Below, in pieces: positions 11,861-23,335 of a DNA stretch of 64,000 bases; the stretch's first letter is position 1, and each line of letters opens with the position of its first letter. The DNA lies in the NCBI GenBank assembly GCA_003586115.2, contig QVOM02000101.1, forward strand, positions 29,791,289 through 29,855,288. Reading direction: 5' to 3'. Below the pieces are notes generated by a model. That model made no database searches and was not told where the DNA came from. It saw only the letters and a list, made by a program, of their open reading frames with translations. The position numbers were made by a program, and so were the translations under genes. The stretch is from Salvator merianae (lineage: Eukaryota; Chordata; Lepidosauria; Squamata; Teiidae).

Positions 11861-12705
11861 TGTTTTAGCATTGAAAGGTCATTTATCAAAAAAAAAAAAA
11901 AAAAAGAGAGAGTTCTAGACAGTAGTGAAGAAGGAAAAGTCATGTAGATTTATACTGAACTTACCAAACCACAGAAGCTGGGGGGGTGGGGAGGGTGGAG
12001 AGCCTAGAAGACGATTTGCTGTTGATTTGCATCTTAGAAAGACCATTAGTGTGAAGGACATCTGGTTGCCTATGATTATAGGGAAAATGGAACTGTAGTT
12101 AACAGTGATATTTATCTTTTGCTTTGAAATGCATTTGTGTGTGAGAGATAAAGGGAGATGACAGAAATAAGTAACTAGATGGATTAAATCAGAAACTTGT
12201 GCAAAACAAAATGAACTTTGTTACATTTGAATCGCACAAGTAATATTTGTTGAAAAGGTGTCTCTAGACTGTAACCACTAAGCTCAAAGACAATCACAAT
12301 ACTTGATATGTTGACTGGAAAATAATTTAGTCTTAGCATTAATTATAAGGAAATTTATTTTGTCGTGAATGTTTTAGGGCTTTTCTGCACTTGCTGGTAT
12401 TCCACACCAACAAGCTTAGTAAGGACCTCCCTTCTGCACTCTTCCTTTCCTGGCCTTTCTGCAGTCCCAGAATTGGACCATAGCCAGGAGGCACCTGCCA
12501 CTGTTTGACTGTGGTATCATGGGAATGATGCCTGCCAGACTGTTTGCCTCATCAAAATACAGCCTTAGGCCCACGTTGTAATAGACTTGAAGTTCTTTCA
12601 CTACTACCAGAAATGTGGACTGAAAAACCAAAGGAGTAAAGTCAAGGACATGAAAAAAAGTTTCTAGGATCTATTCCATGAGGAAGAGATTTTGTAGATT
12701 ACCTT
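11861..12705. other. Intergenic DNA; possible scrap of a TTTCTGCAC-type mini-element
   Basis: No gene recognised. Bases 12377-12460 start GGGCTTTTCTGCACTTG and resemble the ends of the mini-elements at 17428 and 46065, but no matching right end was found. A poly-A tract occurs at about 11889-11905. Confidence 0.35.
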
Positions 12706-13403
12706 GGGCCTGTTTGCACTGTCCACGCTAGAATGTGCTAATTAGCACATTCTAGCGTGGAACAGACCCCAAGCCGGATAATGGCGTTCGCCAGTGCGAA
12801 TGCCATCATCGGGCCTGATGGTCGCCACGCAGCGGCCAGCAAGCGTCAGCTGCTGCCATGGTGACCGGGAGGCCCGTGCAGTGATGACATCATCACGGCG
12901 CGCCGCGTGGGCCTCCCGGTCGCCTTGCCAGTAGCCTGACGTTTTGCAGGCCACTGCCGTGGCAACCGGCATTCGCGCCCGCGATCGGGCACCAGAACAC
13001 CAGACGGGGCGCAGCGCCGCCTCGTCCAGGGTCCCTGGCCTGATTGCGGCGGCGTGGGGTCCATTGGGGCCTCGTACAGGCCCATTCGGGCCTGTGCGAA
13101 GCGCCAGACTCCATTGCCCAGCATGCATTGCATGATCACATGATCACGCAATGCATGCTGGGCTGGCCGAGCGTGCAGAAGATGGCCGCCGCCACGGACA
13201 GAAAGGTAGGTGCAAATGACTCCTCACCTGAAGCTCACTTTGAGCTTCAGGTCAGGATTCAGACAGCTACCTTCATGTCTGGCACTAGTAGTGATCGGCA
13301 GCGGATCAGGTCCACTGCCGGTCGCTACGAGCGTCCACGTGTGCGAAAGCACTTCACTAGTGGGCGTTCCTGACGCTCACTAGTGTGAAGTGCGAAAAGC
13401 CCC
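12706..13403 (+). mobile_element. GC-rich non-autonomous DNA transposon, copy 2
   Basis: Left end GGGCCTGTTTGCAC and right end GTGCGAAAAGCCCC form imperfect inverted termini. Inside are a perfect 38-bp palindrome (12723-12760), a central palindrome with 23-base arms (13116-13163), and further inverted pairs at about 13225-13258 and 13350-13395. An ATG at 13182 in the context AGAAGATGGCCGCC opens an eight-codon frame that runs into a splice donor AAAG/GTAGGT (GT at 13206). Overlapping longer ORFs (up to 128 codons) are GC-rich shadows without family features. No clear target duplication was found. Orientation is given by the ATG-plus-donor segment. Confidence 0.8.
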
Positions 13404-13938
13404 CTTCATTTTGAAGGGCAACTTAAATGTTTGGAAGCAGTACAATAAAAGCCAATGGCCTGCAAAAGTATAAGGTGGAAGAAAAAGAAATGACATCACT
13501 CTGCTTCCAGCCCTGTTTTAAGATAAATATTTGGTCAAGTTCATACATTCTCTATTTGGAATTCAGATTTGGCTAATAGGGAGAAGATTAATGAAATGTG
13601 GGTGCTTTTCCTAGCTCCTTAATAATCTTCCAGTGATGGTGACCCTCAGCACAAAACAGTAGCTACTAATTTGTTTGTATAACAACAACGCCCAAGGCTT
13701 GCAGTGCTTACCTTCCAAATATAGTTAAGAGTTGTGGTCTTGAACCAATGCATGAGTTTGTTTGAGCTCCTGTGGGGAGGGGAAATGTTGGAATCAGAAA
13801 AAAAAGGAAGAAAGAAATTTCCGAAGAGTGGAAACAATTCGGTTAGATTATATAAATCTGTGCCTGCCGAAGGCAAAGGCATCACCATATTTTATTAAAA
13901 TATAATATCTGACTTATGTTGATAATAATGGTGTAGAA
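13404..13938. other. Intergenic DNA, nothing recognised
   Basis: No repeat or coding family recognised. Confidence 0.35.
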
Positions 13939-14143
13939 TGCATCTGCACACATGAAAAAAGTGGCTTGAAAGAGGCTTGGAGTTCACAGCATGAAAATAC
14001 AAATATTCCCATCACAACCCAAATCCACATTAAAGGTCTTTAGAAGTGATTTCTCCTAATCATTAATGTGGATAAGAGGCAGTAGTGTGAGGATGCTACC
14101 ACCATTTGCTTTCTAGCCACTTGCTTTACTGTGTGCAGATGCA
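13939..14143. mobile_element. 205-bp inverted-repeat mini-element (MITE)
   Basis: The two ends are inverted copies of about 34 bases starting TGCATCTGCACAC, with a few mismatches, both continuing into a GTGGCT-AGAAAG or GTGGCT-GAAAG block. It has no coding capacity. Flanking 8-base words do not match, so the superfamily is unassigned; the TGCAC core resembles hAT-type ends. Confidence 0.6.
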
Positions 14144-17100
14144 GCCATAGTTGGTGGTGGATGTGAAGGGGAGGTTTACTTACAGTAGTATATATGTCCA
14201 TGCATTTAAATAGCATTTCATAACAAAGGAATGGCTTCTGGAAGACATTTTTCCCACCTCAGAGGACTTTTCATTCCAAATTAATGCTGTTAACTCGTGA
14301 ACAAGTAGAGCATTTTTTTAATGTTTTGCTTCTGATAGATTTTCTCTGGTATTCTACGGCAGGAGGAACTTCCAAATGCACTTAATGCTGCCATTCACCT
14401 TCCCATGCGTGAGGTGTGCAGTAAATGCAAAGGCCAGGGTTATAAGCTTCCATCTTGTAAATATCTGTCCGCTAATGTGAACTAAACATGTTTCTACATG
14501 ATGTGATATGACAACCCAAATAGACATTCTTGTAAGGTATCTGCTCCCTCATTTTTAACATGTCAGCAGGGAGAATGGAAGTAAATATGAAAACAGAATC
14601 CATATAGCTATGTTTTTGTTCAGTTGCCCCTCAAGTTCTCTTCCTCTGATTAGTAAAAAATGGAGCTGAGTGAAATCTCAATTAAAAAAATATACATTTG
14701 TTGAAATATTCAGCTCACTCCCAATTTGCAAAATGTGAGTTTAAGTGTGCGGCAAAAACTGCATCTACAATATTGTGTAAAAGTTATTAACAGACAAGTT
14801 AGACTGAGTTCATGGGAAAGGTTCTCTTTTTCTTTGATGACTGCCAGAGAGAGATTGTGGCAGGATATTTTTAAATCCTTTACGCCCAGAACACTGGATG
14901 AGAGAAAAGGGCAAAAGATGAGTGTTTTATTGCTTGGGAGATACAGGGAGTGGATTCAAGTGTTAGTAATACGGAGAGAATGTCAAAGTAATTCCGTAGG
15001 ATATCAGAGACCCAATGGAATAGAGTAATTGAGTAATCTGGAAGACTTATAAAATTGTAACTCCCAATGCCATTTGAACTGGGTTTTTTTCAGAAACTTC
15101 ATTTCAGTTAGTGATGCCTATTCTCAGAAAATTGTAGTTATGATTACAGCCTAAGGCTTGATTGTACATAGCCAAAAAAAAAAAGAAAAAAATTTCTGAG
15201 GCATCTTATTGAAGGTTCTGAGGTGGGATTCTTCACACACCAGTCTGCCCCTCCCCTGTGTCATAAACATACTTGGCTAGAAAAGGTGGATTAGAGAAAG
15301 TTGGGGTCACAAGGGCCATATGCTACTGTCTCTAGGAGGCACTTCCAAGCCACCTCTTTTATTATAACTGAACTAAGGCCACTTACTTTAAGAGGGCAGC
15401 TAAGGATATGCCCATTGGCAGCCTGTCTCCATTGTCTGTGGCAGTGAGCACCCTTGAAGTGATTTTGTGGCATAATCCAAAGCAGGTTAATTTCTTCTCA
15501 CCTGTATGGAGGTGCTGCAGAAAACGGTGCCTCCTCACTCTGAAATGGAGGTGGGGAGGGTGCCATGGATGGGATCCCCATCTGCCCAAAACAGAGCTGC
15601 CTTTCCCTAAGTGGAGATGCAGCCATTGTCCCAAACTTCTTAAATATGCTTCCACACCCTGTTATCTACCTTTCTAAAAAATTTTTATAAAAAAGTTCCA
15701 AGCAAGCTTCAAGATGCAGATGACTGAAGAAATTATTTTAAGAAAAAAATAATATGAAATTGGCTACCTCAAAAACTCTGATCTGTAGCTACAATTGTTG
15801 GTTAATGTTGCCATGTTTTATATGACTAGTTCTGAAATTGGTCCTCTGAACTGTGTTATGAAATTCGTGCAGCATCCAATTTTAAGTGAATCTGATTGGT
15901 CAGTGGAAGTGGCAGATTCAGATTGGCTAGGAACATTTCCAGCCAACTTCCCCATTTGCCCCAAACTCTTCACTTCACCCAAAGAGTTATATTTTGGTGT
16001 CTGCAGAAATGATGCAGAAAAAAAGACTTGGAAGCAAGTTAAGTGTCTTTTTTAATATATTTTCTGTCTGATTGTGAAGCCTCAGATGCACCTGTTTTAG
16101 TGTATTAACATACTCTAAGTCTCCATTTAGGTGGTGAAGTAGCTCCATTGTGGGCACATGGGGAAGAAACATAATCTGCTGCTGAAAATGTCTCTGCAAG
16201 TTGCATACTGCTACCACAAATGGAGAAGCAGAGGCACCTTCTCAGGCCATGGTTGTTTTTTGGTACCACTGAGTTGTGGCCAACTCTTCATTGTCTGCAT
16301 GGGCACCTCTATGCAGTTTGCCCACTTCCAGAGAGAAACTGAGAATCAAACTGGCAAACCTCTGTTTCCTTGGCAGTTTGCTGTACCACTCAGCCAGAAC
16401 TGCTGCCTGATCACCTTATTTATATTTTGGACTTAGTAACACAAATGTTTCCACACAGAGCACATAAAAATAAAAGCACTAGCATTGAGTGAACTCATCT
16501 TTACAAAATGGTGGTTTCAATCTGAATCAGGTTGTTATATTTCCTCCATTAATACTCTTCTGCTTCTTTTCTTCATATGTCAGGGGGGAAATATTAGTGC
16601 TATAAAAATATATGTAGTACTATATGTTAGGAAACACTTTGCAGTTCAAAGTATGAGAATGAAGAAAGCAATTTCACTTCAGACTCCCCAAAGGCTTTAT
16701 AAATTTAATCACTTTACTATAGAAGTCACCACCCACTCATCCAACCATATAAAAGGACAATTATTGTGTACTAAAGTGTTTTGACAATTGAAACAAGTTT
16801 CTTCTCTATTATAAATGGAGAACGTGCAGGTTGAATTATAAAGAGTGCATTTTTGGGAAACGGTTGCCAAATTCATAGCTAGATGATGAATTGACAGAGG
16901 ATAGGTGGAAAAGCTTTTGACATATGCTTGCAAAACAACCTGTACGTACAGTTCAACTCCCAATTATTTTCTTATGTAGGGGCTAAAGTTGGTCCAACAA
17001 CATACTGCTGAAATAGGTTCACCATGTTCTAAGGCCAAGAACTTCTGTTCCTGGCAGTCAGAGCTGCAGAGGTTGGTTCCAAAGCTCGAGCAAGCTTTGG

Positions 17101-17364
17101 GTCCACCACAGGAGCTAAGCTGAAACATGCCATCACCATGCAGATGATGCTGTTCTGACCTAAGAGCAATCCAGCCCTGTTGTAGAATGGATTGCATGTT
17201 CCAGATGACTTGATCAGGTTCTACAAAAGGTAAGTGTGGAAAGACTTCATGACTTAGAGTGGATCAGAGAGGCCCACCCTCTGCAATTTCACTCTGCTTG
17301 CATTAGATGGAGCATAATCCAGATCAGGTGATTACTGAACTCAATTATTGGTGGATATGATTAA
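14144..17364. other. Intergenic DNA, nothing firmly recognised
   Basis: About 3.2 kb. Around 14340-14470 a 48-codon open stretch contains CSKCKGQG, which matches the DnaJ zinc-finger spacing once, but nothing else supports a gene. A poly-A tract sits near 15174-15190. The region 16960-17240 may be worn DNA transposon similar to the family at 62868-63215, but the match is weak. Confidence 0.35.
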
Positions 17365-17890
17365 ACCAGTCCATTGGAGTACTAGCAAGGGCAATCTAGA
17401 ACATGGAGACATGCAGAAGGCATATCTGGCCCTTTCTGCACTTGGACATATTCCAGATTATATCTCAGAATAGGGACCTGCCATCTGCATGCTAGTGTAG
17501 ACTATGGTAGACCCTGGCCAAGACCTTTCATAGTTTGCACTAGCATGTGCATAGCAGGTCCCTATTCTGGGATATAATCCACAATAAGGCCAAGTGCAGA
17601 AAGGGGCCCTGTGTTTTCTGAACTACTAAGGGATCCATTTTGGCAATGCAACAAAGTTTTTCAGGGGTTCCAAGTCTAGGAACATTTGTTACCAGGCAAC
17701 AGATCCTTTGGACTCCAAAGCTCATGGAAGTTTTAGGGCTGGAACAGAAATTGGAATGGAATATGTTGTCATGCAGATGGCACTGTTCCAGATCAAGCCT
17801 TGCCGTGAACCAGACTAGAGGAAAATGTGTGATCCATGCCCACCAGTCCAGAACAAGGCAAGATAAGTGCAGAAGGGCCCTTAATTTACT
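17365..17890 (+). repeat. Interspersed repeat 'family C', split by a mini-element
   Basis: Flanks at 17365-17427 and 17610-17890 line up with a continuous copy at 62868-63215: both share GACATGCAGAAGG or GGCATGCAGAAGG, then a block with GATCCATTTTGGCA or ACCCATTTTGACAG, and later TGTTCCA followed by AGCCTTGCC. In this copy the alignment is broken exactly where the element 17428-17609 sits. Probably a non-autonomous DNA transposon; the true ends were not found. Confidence 0.5.
17428..17609. mobile_element. 180-bp inverted-repeat mini-element, family A, copy 1
   Basis: The ends GGCCCTTTCTGCACTTGG and CCAAGTGCAGAAAGGGGCC are inverted copies, and a second inner pair (TCAGAATAGGGACCTGC with GCAGGTCCCTATTCTG) extends the hairpin. 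A diverged copy with the same inner pair lies at 46065-46239. It interrupts family C, whose uninterrupted counterpart is at 62868-63215. Confidence 0.75.
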
Positions 17891-18591
17891 TTATAGGTGG
17901 GATGAGCTATCTGCCATGTGGGAGATACCACTTCTTAACTATCACTGAGACCTCTGTGTTAACACAGTCTAAGCTACATTTACTACATGTGAACTCAGCG
18001 TTAGTGATGAAAAACACGTCAAACTGTAATTTTCACAAAATATTGTCATATTATCCTTCAACAATTCTATTCACTCCAAATCTACAACAGTCTTTAAAAA
18101 ATGCATTTTTATACATAATTTTACAGAATATTTGTTTTTGTAAGCATTAATTAACTTTCCCTAATATATGTATACTCCTGCTTAACTAATACTGTATTAA
18201 TTATTGTTCAGATCTTTCCCTAAAACATTCTTTTCTGTAAACATATTTCTGTTAGAGAATTGAATTGTAAAATTCACAAAAAATACTGACTTTAAAAGTA
18301 TATTTGCATTTTCATTTATCCATTACATTGTGAAATCATGACACCTGTAAATCTGCACTTTTATGAAGATGGTTCCTTTGTTATTATTATATATTTTTTA
18401 ATATTTCCCATAAAGGAAATCACATTAAAACTCTAATTTGCATGCAACATGGGACATTAAAAAAAATCAACATGGGTCCTATTAAACTTTTTAAATGATT
18501 TGGTTGTTTAAGGTTAAGAATTCATATTCTATATGAAAGTTGATGGACTCATTTTTACATTGACAAACAGGTAGGTTTTTTTTCCTTTTTT
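17891..18591. other. AT-rich intergenic DNA, nothing recognised
   Basis: Strongly AT-rich with no recognised feature. Confidence 0.35.
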
Positions 18592-18592
18592 C

Positions 18593-18644
<52 letters not shown>

Positions 18645-18715
18645 TCCTTCTTTCCTTCCTTTCTTCTTTCTTTCTCTCTTTCTTCTTTTTTTTTCTTTTC
18701 TTTTTTTTTTTTTGA
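18580..18715. repeat. TTTC/TTCC pyrimidine-rich microsatellite
   Basis: About 14 pure TTTC units (from 18592) followed by degenerate TTCC, TTCT and poly-T units. The Lys/Glu-rich ORF on the other strand is an artefact of this repeat. Confidence 0.95.
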
Positions 18716-19392
18716 AGGAGGAATCATTTGTAAGAGTACATCCTCTCTTCCAGTGTGGGTGGATAAAGATGATATCCCAGGTTTTTTGTTTGTTTGTTTT
18801 AAAGAGGGAGATGGAGAGAGAAAGAGAAAGAGATGGACATACTGTTCATAAGATATGTGACTATTTTTTACCATGAATCAATACAGCAAGATTCTGTTCT
18901 AAATATAAGGACACTATACATGGCTTTTCTCCACATAACTCTTTCAATGAACAAATGTAGCAATGATGATGAACATAACATTTGCACCATTTATAGGACT
19001 TTTTCTCCCCAAAGTCCCCCCTCCCATGGATGATCATAATAGTATTCCCATGTCTACCATGGATGAATGCATTGTGCATAACAGATATGACGTTTTTTCC
19101 CCTAGCAAAACACTGTCACTGCCCTTCATCTTTCCCACCAATCATCCATATAAAGGGACATCACCAGAAATGCCACTCACCCACATTTCAAACTCCTTGT
19201 GATGCTCCTGTGCTCAAATGTAAATTGTGAACATTGCTAGACATTCTGTTCAACTAGAAAACCCATCTGTTTAAGTGGTTCAAAATGCATGTGATATCAG
19301 AGATTCATTAAAATCCTTGCCTGACCATATTCATGTGTAGTACTAGTCATCTGTACTCATATGGCTACATTTCTATGCTAGACCTAAAAGGA

Positions 19393-19396
<4 letters not shown>
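18716..19396. other. Intergenic DNA, nothing recognised
   Basis: No recognised feature. Confidence 0.35.

Positions 19397-19428
<32 letters not shown>
19397..19428. repeat. GT microsatellite
   Basis: About 14 GT units, followed by degenerate CTGT units to about 19475. Confidence 0.95.
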
Positions 19429-19431
<3 letters not shown>

Positions 19432-19803
19432 CACATCTCTGTATGTGTCTGTCTGTCTCTGTTTGTGTGTGTGGCCATTCACATGGCTCAGTTTTGGCTG
19501 ATTCTACAGTGGGGTGCAAAATCCATAGTGAAGATGGAAGCTTCATTGAACAAATAGTCTACACCTTCTCCAAAAGGGCAGGTTGCATTCTCCAAAATAT
19601 TCACAACTATGGAATGAAAGTTCTGGAGCTGCACGGTTTTCATCTGTGCTTCCTTTGCAATGGACCACAAGTTACCCTGGAAATCAGCCATTTTCAGTGC
19701 ACTGCAAAAGCAGCACCATGGAAATCAACTAGGAAGGGGAGAGAAGTATCCTTGGATGAGAATTGAAAAGAAAAACAATGAAGAGGGGAGGAGAGGTAAC
19801 TAA

Positions 19804-20210
19804 GAGTCTGCTTGCACTTTACATTTACATACGATTCTAGGCTGTGTAGGACCCCACAGCATGGCAACCATTCATACTGTGAGGACTGGAAGAGTCCCAT
19901 ACTGGGCAACAAGCACTTGCAGCACAGGCATCGGCCCAACCTCCATGACAGTGGCCACAGCAATGTCTGACCAATGCCATGGCAATCAGGAACAGACTGT
20001 GCTCCCACTCACAGTGTTTGCACCCAAAATAGGATGTGACACTGCTGAGCAGGAGCAATCCAGCTCATCCGGGTCAAGTTGTGGACAATGTTTTTGTTGT
20101 CGACAGCTAGTAGCATTTGAGAATGCTTGTAACAGCTTCCAGACGCTGCAAGTGGCAGGGTGATGCAAATGCACTTTCCCAGTGAATGCAGGTAAAGTGT
20201 GAACAGGCCC
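19804..20210. mobile_element. 407-bp inverted-end element related to the GGGCCTGTTC family
   Basis: The right end read on the minus strand starts GGGCCTGTTCACACTTTACC; the left end is GAGTCTGCTTGCACTTTAC. They share the terminal word with the GC-rich elements at 10631, 12706 and 30749 (GGGCCTGTTCGCAC), but the interior differs. The bases TAACT occur on both flanks but do not give a clean duplication. Confidence 0.55.
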
Positions 20211-20289
20211 TAACTTCAGGAACCTAGGGAGGTATATCTTTCTTCAGAGCTTCTCAGTGACTAATCTTTTCAGTGACTAACAAATATAT

Positions 20290-20700
20290 CCATATTATAT
20301 TTATTTATTTTTAATTATATAAAACATGCATTATTCCCAACAGGGTATATGTTGATTTCCTCCTTCTTCAAAATTTATTCTAGAATTCATATTTCTTCCC
20401 CCTCCTGGCTGCTTAGTTCTCTTTTTCTTCCAACTTGTTTTTGTTTGTTTTCCTTTTCACTCTTCAAGTACAGCAAGTTCAAGTACTTCAAGTTCATTCT
20501 CTAATTCTTGAAAAAGTCAATCAAGGGTTTCCAGTTTTTTAACAAATATATCCACATCTTATTTCTCAATAAGTTGGTCAACTTGTTCATCTCAGTGAGA
20601 TCCATCATTTTAATCAACCATGTATCTACCACAGGTATTTTATCCCCTTTCCATTTTTGTGTATAGACAATTCTGCCTGCAATCATCATATTTTGAATAT
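20290..20700 (-). pseudogene. Older L1 ORF2, 3' part (minus strand), left of the insertion
   Basis: The minus-strand frame at 20501-20689 reads as the end of an L1 reverse transcriptase: IVYTQKWKGDKIP and LTEMNKLTNLLRNK, closely like the same part of the plus-strand copy at 21420-21620. A T-rich tract at about 20298-20312 would be its poly-A tail. It continues at 21842-22520, and the gap is filled by an opposite-strand L1. Dead copy: several stops, split in two. Confidence 0.75.
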
Positions 20701-20713
20701 AGACATTAACATT

Positions 20714-21828
20714 ATCGAATTTGGGAGAAGAGAAAGATGGATTAAATATGAGAAGGTGTTGAGAAAAAATAATGAAACAGATGATTTTTTACGGAAAACA
20801 AGAGAACAGTTAAACCAGGAGGGGTTGGAGGTACAATGGTTTATGTATGCCCAACTGATGGATGTTTAAAAAAAGGATAAAAGAAGGATGAATTTTGAAT
20901 TAGAGCGACAGAAATGGGAATAGGAATTCGATAAAAGAAAAAAGGGGTACTATAGGGGTACTGTACAATTTCCTTTTGAAAATAGAATTAGAACAACAAC
21001 AAGTTAAAGAATGTATGACAACGTGGGCAAAAGTTTTTGCCTATAATATCTTGATGGATCAATGGGAAAAACTGTGGACTAAAGATCTGAAATTTACTGT
21101 ATGTAATATATTGAAAGAGAACATATATAATATGATGTATTGATGCTATTTAACACCTTATAACATTTCAAAAATGTATCAAGGCATGTCAAGTAGGTGT
21201 TGGAAATGTAAAAACCAAGAGGGTACCTTTTATCATGTGTGGTGGACTTGTGCAAAAGCTAAAAAGTTTTGGGTTCAAATGCATGCATACATGCAGAAAA
21301 TCTTAAAGACAAATATTTGTTTACAAATATTCGTAAACCAGACATTTCCCTACTGGGGATAATAGAAAACAACTCTGAGGGTGTCAATGTGTTATTGCAA
21401 AATATGGTAACTGCAGCCATAATTGTATATGCTCAGAAATGGATAGGGGATAAATTACCAACGGTGGATGATAGGTTAGTCAAAATGATGGAGCTTGCCG
21501 AGATGGACAAATTGACATTTTTTTTGAGAAATAAGTCAATTGATAGGTTTTACAGAAACTGGAAATCCTTTATTGACTTTCTGCAAGAGCTGGACAGTGG
21601 ACTTGTGATTGCTGGATTTGAAGAATGATGAAGAAAGAAGACATTCAGTGGAAAAAAGAATGGAAAGAGAATAGGAGGGTTGAGAAATATGAAACATAGA
21701 AGAAACTGTCAATGAAGGAGGAAGTCGACAACAATATTGATATAAGAATGTTTAATGTAGAATGTAATTTTATACATTTGAAATGTAATAACAATTATAA
21801 ATAAATAAATTAAATTAAAAATTAAAAA
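20714..21828 (+). mobile_element. 5'-truncated L1 fragment inserted into an older L1
   Basis: The plus strand carries the C-terminal part of L1 ORF2 in broken frames: a segment ending KMYQGMSSRCWKCKNQEG, a Cys-rich WWTCAKAKKFW block, then VYAQKWIGDKLP and LAEMDKLTFFLRNK. These are the usual C-terminal landmarks of vertebrate L1 ORF2. The 3' end is an A-rich tail. Flanks AGACATTAACATT (20701-20713) and AGACTTTAACATT (21829-21841) differ at one base and are the target-site duplication. Frameshifts and stops make it inactive. Confidence 0.85.
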
Positions 21829-21841
21829 AGACTTTAACATT

Positions 21842-21951
21842 TTCAAAGTTACCCTCTACTATATCTACTAGATAAAATTCTGGTTTAAAAACAATATTGA
21901 TCTTTAAAATCTTCTGCATAACTGTAAATATTTGTGCCCATTTCCCTTTCC

Positions 21952-21987
<36 letters not shown>

Positions 21988-22520
21988 TTCTTCTTTTATT
22001 TTGCTTTTGAACAGGTCCAGACATATGATGAGAAGAACCATCTTGTATTTTACAATTCCAACCCTTACTTGACAAACCTTGATACATTTTTGATATTTTA
22101 TAAGGTGCTAAGTACCATTTGTATATCATCTTTTAAAGCTATATACAATAAATTTAATATCTTTAACCCAAGGATTTTTTTCCCCATTGTTCTATTTATT
22201 TGTTATAATTAAAATCCCTGGCCTATGTTATCACAAATTCCTTGACAATTCAATCATCAATGGTAAAGTCCTTCTAAAGTTCTACTTCCCATTTCTGTCT
22301 TTTTGTTTCAAAATTCAGTCTTTGCTTATCTTTTCTAAGTACATCACAAACTGTGCCTACATAGACCATTGTGACTCCCGATTTAACTGATCCCTTATTT
22401 TTTAAAAACAAATTCATTTGTTACAACATTTTTAGCCAATAGTTCTTCATATTTAATCAATTCCTCTCCTCTCCCAGATTCTTTGAATAAACCCTCATGC
22501 AGTGAAACCCACAATGGCAT
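21842..22520 (-). pseudogene. Older L1 ORF2 (minus strand), right of the insertion
   Basis: Reading on the minus strand, 22129 down to 21842 gives YKWYLAPYKISKMYQGLSSK and a block ending VDIVEGNFENVKVF, the same L1 region as the inserted copy. A CTTTCT microsatellite (21945-21997) lies inside it and produced a Lys/Arg run in the frame. The upstream limit near 22520 is approximate. The frame resumes at 20689 on the other side of the inserted L1. Confidence 0.7.
21945..21997. repeat. CTTTCT-type pyrimidine microsatellite
   Basis: Repeats of CTTTCC/CTTTCT within the older L1. Confidence 0.85.
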
Positions 22521-23101
22521 TTTTGTATATAATTCACTTTTTGATGCAGCTGGCTGACAGGTTTAGGCTGTGATGTAAAACCACATTTTTAACAGACAGA
22601 AAAGCAGAGTCTGAGATGTAGGGTCAGCAATTCTAGAAGGTGGGATGCTCCTTTATACAGACTTCTATTTTCTGGGATATCAGCCTGATCAAGATGCAAG
22701 TTCCATTGCTGAAAATAGCCCCTTGGCACCATTCAGTCTACATTCAAAGGTTCTGGGATGGTTCCACACATGCCATCTCCTAAAGCACCTCTGAGATGAG
22801 GCTGGCAAATTTACCCACCCCCACTGGACCTGCAATCCAACTCTGAAAGACATATCTATCCTTGGAGGCACTCTTCACATAGAGCAGTAGGAGTGGGGGT
22901 AGCAGAACCACTGTGGACTGAAAATGGCTGAATTCTGGGGGCATTTCTGGTGCAAACTATGTTCGTGCTGCAGCTATAAAGTCTATGAGGTTGAGACACA
23001 CCAGCTACAGTATATAAATGTACATGTCCTGCTCTTATGGTAGGAACAGAGTCATTTGGATACTACTGTAGATTCAAAGCAATGCTACACTGACTGGAAT
23101 T

Positions 23102-23103
<2 letters not shown>
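22521..23103. other. Intergenic DNA, nothing recognised
   Basis: No recognised feature. Confidence 0.35.

Positions 23104-23164
<61 letters not shown>
23104..23164. repeat. TATC microsatellite
   Basis: About 15 uninterrupted TATC units followed by a short CA tract and a G run at 23191-23199. Confidence 0.97.
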
Positions 23165-23335
23165 CACATACAGGTATACACACACACAGAGGGGGGGGAA
23201 GGAGGAAACGTACAGAAAAAAATAATGGTTGAAAATAGTAATGTTAAAAGATTATGGCATTTTAAGTTTCCAACAGGTAAATGGATCATAACATTCCTGA
23301 CATTATGGTAGCTGAAAAAAGAAGTACAGTAATAA

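Noticed and set aside
12742..13151. Overlapping ORFs of 100-128 codons in GC-rich copy 2 and similar ones in copies 1 and 3
   Set aside because: They are long because GC-rich DNA has few stop codons; the frames overlap on several strands and carry no protein family features.
14340..14470. CSKCKGQG motif resembling a DnaJ zinc-finger repeat, with a plausible upstream splice acceptor
   Set aside because: Only one of the four repeats a DnaJ finger needs is present, the open stretch is 48 codons, and nothing else around it looks coding.
18491..18874. 127-codon Lys/Glu-rich minus-strand ORF
   Set aside because: It is the translation of the TTTC microsatellite.
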